Part shown: one piece after another, positions 12,502 through 22,151 of the stretch
How the letters are laid out: each line of letters opens with the position of its first letter
Position numbering within the stretch: the first letter of the stretch is position 1
NCBI RefSeq assembly: GCF_025766255.1
Contig: NW_026516705.1
Span: forward strand, 248,001-312,000
Reading direction: 5' to 3'
Length of the DNA stretch: 64,000 nt
Source of the DNA: Zychaea mexicana
Lineage: Eukaryota > Mucoromycota > Mucoromycetes > Mucorales > Lichtheimiaceae
Made by a program: the position numbers and the translations under genes
Notes under the pieces: model-generated
What the model saw: only the letters and a program-made list of their open reading frames with translations
Database searches by the model: none
Told to the model about the DNA's origin: nothing

Positions 12502-14212
12502 ATGGGCAAAGAAGAAGCTGAAGCCTACAAGAAAGCAGGTAAATGCTGTTCTTTGTGAGAACATTGCTATACTTGTTCTTTTTTGACATGTACTAACCGA
12601 GAGTTATATCACAGGAAATAAACTTTTCGCCGAGCATCGGTACGAAGATGCAATCAAAGAATATTCAACCGCGATTGTGAGGAAGAGAGACCAGCTATTA
12701 TTTGCAAATCAATCTACGGTTTGACAACTTACTATTGACTCCAAGGCTGAGACTAATGCGAGGAACTTGTTTCAGATAAAAGACCCGGAAGAGCGTATAT
12801 ACTATACGAACCGTGCACTATGCTACTCAAAGGTGAGTGTAGTGTTGACAACAGCAACTGCAGATGTCATACTTTTGAGTATCGAAACCAAAGATCCTCA
12901 AACTAAACAAGTTTTGTTTAATGCAATGTATGTGTGTAGCTCGAACAGTATGATAAAGTAATTATAGATACGCGTAAGGCGATTGAACTTGATAATACCA
13001 CAGGTACGTTTTGAGTTTGCGCAGAGATGGGTGCTGGTTAAAGTATCGGTCTCAATGCATAAATCTAATTTGCAACAGTCAAGGCATATTATTTGGTATG
13101 TTTATGTATATTGCTGGAATACATGCAAGTTTCCCCCTTTCTTACAAATTAGATATATACAGCTTGGACAAGCACTTATTGAGAAACAGCAACACACCGA
13201 AGGTAAAGATAAGAAAGGAGGCGTTGGTGGTTCAGGGACAGGATTGTGTATGAATTAAGTAAAAAGGATGCTCACCCATCAGAACCATTTAAACATAGCA
13301 TTGAACAAGTTGAAAACAGCATACGAACTTGCTATCCAGCAAAGAGTTAAATATGTCAATGACATTTTACAAGCACTTTTGACTGCTCGAAAAAGGGTTA
13401 GCGTGGTTTCTTACTGTTTCTGAGACGTGTTTGGTAGACGGGAGGGTGAGGTTTCCCTGTGACATCCGACTTACCAAATAGTGTGTGCATTCGTTAGATA
13501 TGGGATGATAAAGAGGCAGTGCGCCTGGAGCGCGAATCTGCACTGTTGCAGTCTGTGAAGGGCCTTGTAGAGGCTGAACGACAACGGCAGCTTACAGCCG
13601 CTGGTGGCAATGAGGAAAAACTTGACGAAATTAACTACTTGACCGTAAGTTTTGATTTGTGAAATTTTATCATCAGGTTGTATGAGTATAATTTCCTTAG
13701 CGCCTACTCATGCGTTTTTGAAATAGGACGAACAAGAAACAAAAATTCAAAAAGTATTCGAACAATCCAAAGAAAATTTAATGGTACATACTTGTTATTT
13801 GACGCAAAGGGACCTGTAATGAGAAGAGAATAGATCTGTCGAAAAGGAAGGACTAACCTGTTTAAATCGTATCCGTTTATAGCGCCATGTGGTGCCGGAC
13901 GCCTACCTTGATAAAATATCGTTTAATATAATGCACGATCCTGTCTTTACGCCTGGTAGGTTCCAACAGTATATGGACGATTCTACTATAATGTTGACAT
14001 AAAAAGCTAAGAACATGGCCCGACCTTTTCCTATTACCACAGATGGCTTCACCTATGAGCGACAGTCTCTACTTGACCATTTCGCAAGAAACGGCAATGT
14101 TGATCCAATCACAGGCCGACCATGCGCAGAAAAGGACCTTATACCAAACCGATCGCTTAAGGAAGCTATCGAAGATTTCTTACAAGAAAATGGCTGGGCT
14201 GCAGGTAATTAG
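12502..14212 (+). CDS. STUB1: CHIP/STUB1-type TPR and U-box E3 ubiquitin ligase
   Basis: Co-chaperone E3 ligase: in known members the TPR domain holds the C-terminal EEVD tail of Hsp70/Hsp90 and the U-box recruits an E2 to ubiquitinate clients. Eleven exons keep a consistent phase: 12502-12538, 12615-12676, 12776-12832, 12940-13003, 13079-13095, 13163-13202, 13299-13396, 13498-13644, 13727-13783, 13883-13955 and 14007-14212. Together they encode 285 residues, close to the roughly 300 of animal CHIP. TPR repeats cover about residues 5-115 (KLFAEHRYEDAIKEYSTAI, YYTNRALCYSK). A charged helical region follows. The U-box covers about 199-280 (LDKISFNIMHDPVFTP, DGFTYERQSLLDHF, DPITGRPC, LIPNRSLKEAIEDFL). 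The fifth exon is only 17 nt. The U-box carries a few extra residues (AKNMARPFPI) between its first two conserved segments. It converges on coronin with about 200 bp between stop codons. Confidence 0.9.
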
Positions 14213-14418
14213 ATAGTCATAACATAAATGCTTGGATTGTAGAAAAACGAAAAACTCACTTTGTTCTTGTATTTATGACTCGTACATAGACTATTAAAAT
14301 GGCTTGTTATTTAATATGTGTTGTATGTAATTCGTTGAGATGTGTATGTGTACTTTATACATGTCGTAGTGACACAAATGATGATTTATTCAACAAACAT
14401 AAAAGAGAAATATACAAA

Positions 14419-16648
14419 TCAATCATCCTTCTTCTCGGATCCTTCTTCTTCTGCTGTTGCTGGTGCTGCTGTTGGTGCTTCTGGCTTGCTTTCGGCTTCT
14501 GATGCAGCAGGGGTTTCGGGGGTGGATGTGGTATTGGGTTCGGAGGCATCAGATTTCTTTTCTTCCTGTGCAGGTGCTGCTGGGCTGCTTTGAAATTCTG
14601 TCAACTCTTTCTTGAGCTTTTCTACTTCAATCTCCAACACGCGGATCTTGACATCACGTTGAGATACAGCGTTCTTGAGCTCGTCATTCTCTTTTCGCAG
14701 TTCATGATAAGCTTCTTGATACTGGTATTGAGTAGGTTTATATCGATGTCAGTACTCTATTGTGTCACAAAACATGATATGTCATAAAACTAACTCACAT
14801 CTTTCTCATTCTTCGGTGGGGCTGGAGAGGCAGCAGCTTCACTGGCCTCTTCAGCTTGTGCCGATACGGTGAATTCTTGTTTTTCTTTGACTTCATAACC
14901 TTCGGAAAGATCAATCTTTTTGGGATCAGCGTTCTTACCGCTGAACCATTCATCTGCAGTAAGAGCAGGCTCATCACCGATAGCGGGTGGGAAGATGTCG
15001 GATTGGAAAGCATCAGACTTTACAAGTTAGAAGACCAATGATACAGTTAGTATATCAGACCCTTTTCTGTTAGTCGAGTGGAATAGCAAGTTCGCGAGTC
15101 ACCCTATCCTACATACCTTGCGCGGCACCTTGAAAGAGATGGGCTCGATCAAGTTGGTTGTGATCTTGTAAGCACGGGCTATTTCACACTCGTTGACATT
15201 CAAAGCGCGCTTTGGCATAAATGCAAGACCTTATAATCCATAAAACAACATTAGTATCTCCTCCATCCTGTACCGAAACGCTTCATTCGCCTTCATTTGT
15301 TTCTTTCGCCACTTTTAATTACCCTTTTGTGCCTCAACATCTCTATAGTCACTAAGATGGAAAAGCTGATCATTCTCAAATTCGTAGTAACGGATGGTAC
15401 GGTCACTAATTTGAAGAACGGACAGATAATCAGCATTACATACATTATAATACACACCAACGACGCGAATAATCAAAAAAGCATATCCATTTACCCCTTG
15501 CCAGCCAGATACAACATACTGGTATCACTGTCATAGAAAGGCATAATAACACCGGACGAAGTATCGATGAATTCGGACTTTATGGGCTTGCTGAGATCGG
15601 CAGTGTTCCACAAGTTCAGCTGGCGATCGCTCATCTTGGAAAAGCCAGTGGTGGCGAGACGGTCCGAATCGCCGAGCCACACAACACGCGAACCTTTGAT
15701 GCCTTGGTGGCCTGCGCCTTCCTGGACAACCTGGTTGCTACGCAAATCAAAAATACGAAGTCGCTTGTCACGACAAGTAGTTGCCAAGAGGGAACCGTTG
15801 TGGTTATAAGACAACGACTGGATAATTTCAGTATGTCCGGTAATTTCTTGCTTCTCTTGGCCCTTTTCGACATCCCAAAGCTTGATGGTCAGATCTGTAC
15901 TGGCGGATGCCAAGACGTTACTAGCTGTAGGGTGAAACAGCACTTGGCCTACTTTACTATATGATTAAATGTCAGGAAAAACATTTCAGCAATTGTGCAA
16001 GTTTCTCAACACCACCGTTGACCGGGAATTTGCCCTCGAGTATTATAAAACTCCAACAACCATACAACATCTAGGCTTACCGGCCATGTCCTGAAAGCTT
16101 CAAAACGGGTGTGACTTCTTCGAGATCTTCATCATACTGCTCGGGAATAGTCCACAGCATCACCTTGCCATCTTCTGCACCGGATGCAATGACATAGTCG
16201 TTGAATGGATTGAAATCAGTATCCAGGACAGGGGCAGTGTGACCTCGGTAAAGAGGGTAGTTTTCAGGAAGTTTGCCTATAAAAGAATGTGTCAATTCTC
16301 TATCGATTGGGTAGCTCTTCCCTCTTTCTCTTCTATCCTTCCTCATATATAAAAAAGAAGTTTATTGATCCGTACCCACTTGAGATAATGGAATGACCGC
16401 AAACGCACCGCCACCCGACGACTGCCAGTTCATAGAGACGAAGAGCTATTAACCATGCAGATTATAGTGTTAGTCACATCATAAAAGCACACATGCCACT
16501 GTTGCTTACTACCACATACCGGGTTAACTTGGACCATGTTGGTGTCCCAAGCGTTCAAGCTGACTCGAACGTTGTCATAGCAAAACTCTCGCTTAGCACC
16601 AGTGCCAAAAACGTGGCGATATTTCGAGGGTCGGACAAAACGGTTCAT
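14419..16648 (-). CDS. CRN1: Coronin, actin-binding WD40 protein
   Basis: Coronins bind F-actin and the Arp2/3 complex and tune actin patches in endocytosis. Eight exons in consistent phase (16648-16520, 16445-16376, 16276-16081, 15956-15495, 15405-15323, 15229-15117, 15017-14799, 14721-14419) encode 524 residues. The family N-terminus FVRPSKYRHVFG starts right after the chosen ATG; an in-frame ATG four codons upstream is less typical. WD40 blades follow: IASGAEDGKVMLWTIPE, ASASTDLTIKLWDVEKG and ATTCRDKRLRIFDLRS. The coronin-specific C-terminal extension contains FMPKRALNVNECEIARAYK. An acidic Ala/Pro/Glu linker comes next, then a coiled coil (about residues 425-465, VLEIEVEKLKKEL). The last 40 or so residues are low-complexity. 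That layout is a standard short coronin. Confidence 0.95.
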
Positions 16649-17510
16649 GGTGTAAGACAATTAGGAGGCGCTGTTACGTGATGAAGAGATGGAAAAAGGG
16701 GAGGGAGTGATTGTTGAGATTGAACTATTGTCAAAAGCACAAATAGAAAGTAAAAGTTAGAACCAGCAAAGTAGGAACAACCCGTTTTGCTCGAGCAAAC
16801 GCTCAAAGTAACGCGTGTTCATCAGATGAGCATGTGAGAATGAGGGGGTAGAGTGGTGTGTTTTGGAGAATTACCAGGTAGTTGGAACGAGATGAGCGCA
16901 GAGAGAAAGAAAAGGAGGTGTTGCTGCAAACCAAGGGCGCGCCTGGCTATGTATAGATCTGTATTCTTCTGCCGCGCGCTTTCCCGTCTAGCTGTTCTGT
17001 GTTGCTGGACCACAAAATAAGATTTGAGCTAAAAAAAGAAGAGCGAAATGTAGCGAACAGGGTAACTTGTGCGCTTGTGATTACCTTAATACATGATAGC
17101 CTAATTAAATATCATTAATCATTGGAGATTTATTGTCAAAGCCGCACATCACACCATGGTTCTGAAGAGTCAAGCTTCTGAGAAATATACGTTTCTACTA
17201 TCCGGTAAGATACACCAATATTATATCATTAATAAACAATAATCACTTGTGGTTTGCAGACAATGCACAGTAATTTTCGTAAGCAAATCATTTACTGAAG
17301 TAGCGCAGTATTCTTGGTGGCTGTTGTTACAAGGAAACAATGAGCCACATGTACCTAGGAAGATTGAGGTCGCTAAGGGAAAACGCTACAGGCAAAGAGG
17401 AAGGATATTGTCCCGTTTTTATTCGCTGAAAACAAATCATGAGGACAACGTTCGGGTATTAACAATACAGGTTCAACGATTGCAAACGATGGGGTTTAAG
17501 AGTTGCTACC

Positions 17511-18725
17511 TTACAATTCGGCAGCACTCAGCATTTCAGCCCTGAGATTGTCTGCAACCTATATCAACCAGTGAAAGTATACATCAGTAGTGAGTGTTTC
17601 TGCTTTGTCGCAACGCGTATAACGATCCAAAACAAACTGTGCACATACCTCCTTTCCTACGAGCTGCTCAACCAACGTCAAGGCAAAGAGGAACGCAGTA
17701 CCGGGACCACGACTTGTCACAATATTTTGATCCACCACAACACGCTCTTCCGAGTACTCGTAATCTATAAAAAGATAGTGTGTCTATTAGCTGCCGAGCG
17801 AATACTAAAGAAGAAAAGATATTTGAAAATGCAATGAACGCGTACAGTCTTTCAACTGGTCCTTGACACTCGGATACGAGGTAACTTTGTGGCCACGAGG
17901 AATGCCCGACGACTTGGCAACCAACGTACCTATGCACGAATCATGTTCATTGTTAGTTGCCACTTTTTTTCCATCTGCTTGACAGCTCCTACTGAACCCT
18001 TACCGGCGCAGATGAAGGCGACGATTTTCTGTTTTTCATAGAAGGAAGAGATCAAGCGTTGTACCCCCGTATCATCACGAAGAGTAGAAGCTCCTCCCAT
18101 TCCGCCAGGTACAACCTATTAAAGGAAGCATTAGCACCGGGTAAAGAAAAAAACAGCTGCAGTTGTTTTGTTTCTAAAACTGAATCATGTTATTTAGGAG
18201 CATACCACGGCATCGTAGTCAGCCTAATTTTTCAACATAGCGGTCAAGTTAGTATGCACCTTGCTTCCTCCAACCTCTCTCATAGACGCATTCAGTAGTT
18301 GAAATAAAGAGAAACTTGTTTTTGACACGTTACCGATTTCCAGCTTTGGCCCTCATGTTGGAACTCGGCGTCCGGGACAATCTTGACTCCACGGCTGCAT
18401 TCAGCAACAGTAGGGGTCTTCAACTGAACGCCGACGACTGTCACTTCGACCTTTGCGCGACGCAAAACGTCCACTAAACAAAGAGAAAGCAATTGCACCA
18501 GTCAAAAAGAACAAAACTGACCGCTCCAGCATGCATAGTTTTGACTGTGCGCGTATCCTCTTACCGGTAATGGTGAACTCTACAAACAGCGGGGGTTGGG
18601 TTTCCCTCAATTTTAGATTGGACAGAGCGCAACAATTGCAAGTGTGTGTTGGACATTCAAGCAAGTTTATGCATACCCATTTCTTCAGTTCCGTCAGCAA
18701 GGAAAACGATAGCTTTTTTGACCAT
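17511..18725 (-). CDS. DJ-1/PARK7 family protein (class I glutamine amidotransferase-like fold)
   Basis: DJ-1 proteins protect against reactive carbonyls and oxidative stress; glyoxalase activity is reported for several, and protein deglycase activity is debated. Eight exons in consistent phase (18725-18677, 18579-18565, 18473-18334, 18223-18206, 18115-18004, 17929-17846, 17764-17649, 17558-17511) encode 193 residues, the usual DJ-1 length. The start [17 protein letters not shown] holds the conserved Glu17 that supports the catalytic cysteine. [14 protein letters not shown] is the family signature and FICAG holds the nucleophile, about Cys110. Two exons are only 15 and 18 nt. A plus-strand open frame at 17249-17545 overlaps the 3' end and is not supported. 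Confidence 0.92.
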
Positions 18726-19400
18726 TGGTGTAGTATAAGTTCGTGTGGGAGAAAAGTTATGCAGAAAGCAAAGAAATGTTTCGGGCGTTCGGTTTTTAAT
18801 GCTTCAACGTCTGTGACAGCGGCGACGGTTCCCCACACCATTGTGGCAAATATGATATCATGTGCTGTCATAATATTTGATCCCATACATATCCATCAGT
18901 AGTGAATTAAAGGACAATCTTCTTTCTCGAAACGTCATATCCGTACGCCAACTTGAATCAGGAAATACGGATACTTTCTGCCCATTGAAATGTGAGGCAT
19001 CAAGAGAAGCAACACCAATGGTCCTTGTCGCTGAAGCATCAGCTACTGTTTATATGTTTCAACACGTACTTGCCAAGTTGCGTTTTTAGCACTTTCTACA
19101 CACACCTCCAAACAAACAACAGTTACCAGTGTTAGATCAAACATAAGATAAACTATCATGTAGACCTTCCAACTAGTAGTAGTAAGCATTACAAAGTGGA
19201 TCAAATTAATTAAAGACGGCGTGCCATTACATCAAAAGCCTTTGAATATAACTTTGAAGGTTGATGAAGTGAATGCGCGAATTCAATTGGTGGACCAAAG
19301 AAGACAATGGCCTGATCGGACTTTAATACCTAACAATTCTTAATAAAATATCACACTTCGTCAATTTTAGGTCCTTCCTTTTTTCGAGCTTACAGTCGAC
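18726..19400. other. Divergent intergenic region between DJ-1 and RPL5
   Basis: About 675 bp. A frame at 18877-19089 has no recognisable motif. The region should hold the promoters of both flanking genes. I saw no convincing TATA box for either. Confidence 0.5.
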
Positions 19401-20759
19401 ATGGTACGCTGCAAATTACATTATGTGATGACAATAGAAGACGTGTAGATGCAGGTGCATGGATGCATGGATTGATGAATGGATGAACGGATGGATGAAT
19501 GGATGATGGATGGGTCGAAACCGAGTATCATTACTAAGTTTCAATTTTTTTGGAATGTACGATTAGCCTTTCGTCAAGCAGCAAAAGAACAAGGCCTACT
19601 TCAAGCGCTACCAGGTCAAGTACCGCAGAAGAAGAGGTAAGGCAATCTTTTTACACAACAATACTCACAATTGTCAAGCTACCTTCCGTCTGCCTCGATC
19701 GTGCTCGCGTATTTTTCTGCCCTGTGTTTTTTTCTGCAAATGATGATTTTGTAATAGCATAGTTCAACTGACAATGCGATTGGATGTTGATTAACAAAAC
19801 TAATAGTCTTTCGCTCCTATCTGAATTGAAAGAAACACAGCGAAAATGCGTGCACGATGAGAGGGAAAAAGAAGGAGGGAGTGTCGAGTGAATAGTATTA
19901 ATGATTATACTCATTCGTCGATTGTGATAAATTTTTCTTTCTTACAGAGGGCAAGACTGATTACTATGCTCGCAAGCGCTTGGTTGTCCAGGCCAAGAAC
20001 AAGTACAACTCGCCCAAGTACAGAATGGTCGTCCGCTTCACCAACAAGGACATCGTCTGCCAGATCGTCTACGCCAAGATCCAGGGTGATCATGTTCTCG
20101 CCGCTGCTTACGCCCACGAGCTCCCCAGCTACGGTATCAAGGGTGGTTTGACCAACTGGTCCGCTGCCTACGCCACTGGTTTGTTGTTGGCTCGCCGCAC
20201 CTTGACCAAGCTCGGCCTTGCCGACAAGTACGAGGGTGTCTCCGAGCCTGATGGCACTGTCCAGCTCACCGAGGCCAACGATGAGGGTCCCCGTCCCTTC
20301 AAGGCCTTCCTTGATGTTGGTACTGCCCGTACCTCCACTGGTGCCCGTGTCTTTGGTGCCATGAAGGGTGCTTCCGATGGTGGTATCTTCATCCCCCACT
20401 CCGGCAACCGTTTCCCTGGTTTCGACATTGAGTCCAAGTCCAACGACGATGAGTTGCTCCGCAACTACATCTTTGGTATCCACGTTGCCGAGTACATGGA
20501 ATACCTCGAGGAAGAAGATGAAGAGCGCTTCAAGAAGCAGTTCGCTGGTTTCCTCAAGGCTGGTATCACCTCCGACAAGGTCGAGGACATGTACACTGAT
20601 GCCCACGAAGCCATCCGTGAGAACCCCATCCCCAAGCCCGCCGAGAAGAAGACTGGTGTCAAGGCTTACCCCCAGAAGCGTCGTCTCACCAAGCGCGAGC
20701 GCGAAAACGCTGTCCGTGCCAAGAAGGCTGCTTTCCACAAGGAGTTGGCTGGCAACTAA
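19401..20759 (+). CDS. RPL5: 60S ribosomal protein L5 (uL18)
   Basis: uL18 binds 5S rRNA with uL5 and joins the central protuberance of the 60S subunit. Three exons, 19401-19403, 19567-19636 and 19948-20759, encode 294 residues, the normal eukaryotic length. The first exon is only the ATG. The next reads [20 protein letters not shown], the family N-terminus, which fixes the start. Further hallmarks are [49 protein letters not shown] and the basic C-terminus ([20 protein letters not shown]). Codon use is strongly biased to C- and G-ending codons, as in highly expressed fungal genes, and differs sharply from its neighbours. The bias leaves a 293-codon open frame on the opposite strand, which is a shadow. 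The second intron (19637-19947) is long for this window and contains a box C/D snoRNA. Confidence 0.98.
19456..19515 (+). repeat. GGATGAAT-type tetranucleotide repeat in RPL5 intron 1
   Basis: Degenerate tandem GATG/GAAT units fill the middle of the first intron, which follows the ATG-only exon. This supplies several in-intron ATG triplets downstream of the true start. Confidence 0.75.
19732..19832 (+). ncRNA. Intronic box C/D snoRNA, snR60/U80 (SNORD80) homologue
   Basis: Lies inside RPL5 intron 2. Box C is ATGATGA at 19740-19746. Box D' is CTGA at 19768-19771. A C'-like ATGTTGA is at 19784-19790. Box D is CTGA at 19821-19824. Flanks can pair imperfectly (TTTC and CAA before box C with TTG and GAAA after box D). 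The 17 nt before box D (19804-19820, TAGTCTTTCGCTCCTAT) pair throughout with AUAGGGGCGAAAGACUA of 25S rRNA, with one U-G pair. The 11 nt before box D' (19757-19767, GCATAGTTCAA) pair with UUGAACUAUGC of 25S rRNA. By the box-plus-five rule the targets are a G in AUAGG and an A in UUGAA. In the yeast 25S sequence as I remember it, these lie 91 nt apart, which equals the spacing of Gm908 and Am817, the two sites guided by yeast snR60. The rRNA segments are recalled, not in the window. Release would be by splicing and exonuclease trimming. Ends are approximate. Confidence 0.88.
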
Positions 20760-21192
20760 ACATACTCGTCTATGTTGTAATAAAAAATTCACATTTTCCT
20801 ACTGTTCTTGCATACAAAAACAAACACATAATCTCGTTCACAATATCTATAAAGTCTGTGGAGGCTTAATTGGTTTCTATGCTGTGTGCTGGGGTTCCTG
20901 TTGTTTCTGTGGTGGTTGCTACGATAAAGGGTTGAATTTGCAGAATGTTTTCACCTGCCAAGCCACATTTTAAGGTTCAACCTTACAACCCCGGCGTGCT
21001 CAGTAGGGAAGTGCTTGCAGGTCGTCGTTGGTGGTCCCACACACGGAAACATACACATACCAACAAACGCGATCGCACACGGTTATGACATTATAGACGT
21101 TTCAGCAATCTAACCGTGGCAATTCACTTTTTAACTCTTTAATCCTTTTGCTCTCGGAAAAATAACCTCCCCCTTCTCTTTTTTTTAACACC
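20760..21192. other. RPL5 3' region and upstream region of the next gene
   Basis: Starts with a likely L5 3' untranslated region (AATAAAAAATTC at about 20778). No further gene recognised. Confidence 0.5.
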
Positions 21193-21474
21193 ATGTTTAA
21201 TGGCACCCGAATTAAACCGCTCAACCATCTACAACGACAACGCATTACGTCCAACTTGTTTGTTTTGGTCGCTGTGGGCGCTGTAGCGACGGTAGCAGCA
21301 CCGACGTTATTCCCATGTCCGGCATTCGATCAAAATGACAAAGCTGCACGATTAGAAGCACGACGGAAACTGAAGGCTCAACAGGCCAATACCCCGGTGG
21401 TCATTCGGAAGCGCCGTAGCGCACCCAAGACAGAAAACAGCAATAACGACGACAGCCAAAACGAACAACAATAA
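21193..21474 (+). CDS. Small single-pass membrane protein, conserved-looking
   Basis: A 93-residue single-exon frame with a good start context (ACACCATG). A basic N-terminus leads into one hydrophobic helix at about residues 22-40 (NLFVLVAVGAVATVAAP). The motif LFPCPAF comes next, then a basic, glutamine- and asparagine-rich tail predicted to be disordered. The layout is typical of small mitochondrial inner-membrane proteins such as respiratory-complex assembly factors. I recall similar fungal proteins with an LFPCP motif after the helix, but I cannot assign a named family. Confidence 0.65.
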   Translation: MFNGTRIKPLNHLQRQRITSNLFVLVAVGAVATVAAPTLFPCPAFDQNDKAARLEARRKLKAQQANTPVVIRKRRSAPKTENSNNDDSQNEQQ

Positions 21475-22151
21475 ATATAACATCATCAAGCCCTCCCTCA
21501 CCTCGTTTTCTTTATGTGAACCTTAACAACTCAACCCCTCACTCGATATCACAAAAGTAGCGGGCACTTCCTAGTCATGTAACATCACGCATATTACACA
21601 TTTATAAATATAGGAATTACGCTTGTCCCGAACTCCTTTCGACCGCTCTCCCTCTCGCTATATAGTACATGCCAGGATCCTTCTTTGTCTTTTACTAGTT
21701 TATCTCCTCTTCCTCCTGAACTTCATTAAACTGTGTATTACCCTTGCATATCTATCGCACACCTCCTGCCGGAACCTAGAAGCCTGCATTATTGCAAAAA
21801 AAGAAGTAAACGAGTTATACGTCTCATATACTTATGAAGTACATACGCAGTAGTAGTACATACTATACACGCTGTAAGAAGCTGACAGTGAAATGTCCTG
21901 TCTGTTATGTGGTACAATAACTGACGTGAGATGTTGTATACAAGGTCAGCGAGTAGCTTAAGGGGGGTACAAACATACCCACACACACCCACACATTTAG
22001 TCCTTTTTTCCCCAGCGTGAATTGTACAAGCCTGCCACTTGTTGGTAACCCTTTATTCCCTTAACTATTCCTTTTCTCTATCTTTCTTATCCTACCTCTT
22101 CTTCCCATACCTTAAGCATATATACCACCCGAAACCTCCAATTTTCGTGCA
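21475..22151. other. Intergenic, no gene recognised
   Basis: Holds short frames only. CT-rich stretches at 22050-22110 just before the next start codon look like a fungal promoter and 5' untranslated region. Confidence 0.5.

Noticed and set aside
17155..17545. Plus-strand gene starting MVLKSQASEKYTFLL with a GTAAGA intron
   Set aside because: After the intron the frame stops within a few codons (DNAQ), and the following open frame runs antisense into the last exon of DJ-1. No known family fits.
19404..19566. Second snoRNA in RPL5 intron 1 (GTGATGA at 19425)
   Set aside because: A box C-like heptamer is present, but no box D (CTGA) occurs in the rest of the intron.
19911..20792. 293-codon open frame on the minus strand opposite RPL5
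   Set aside because: It mirrors the strongly biased codons of RPL5, has Leu/Val/Gly-rich nonsense composition and no motif. A shadow of coding bias.
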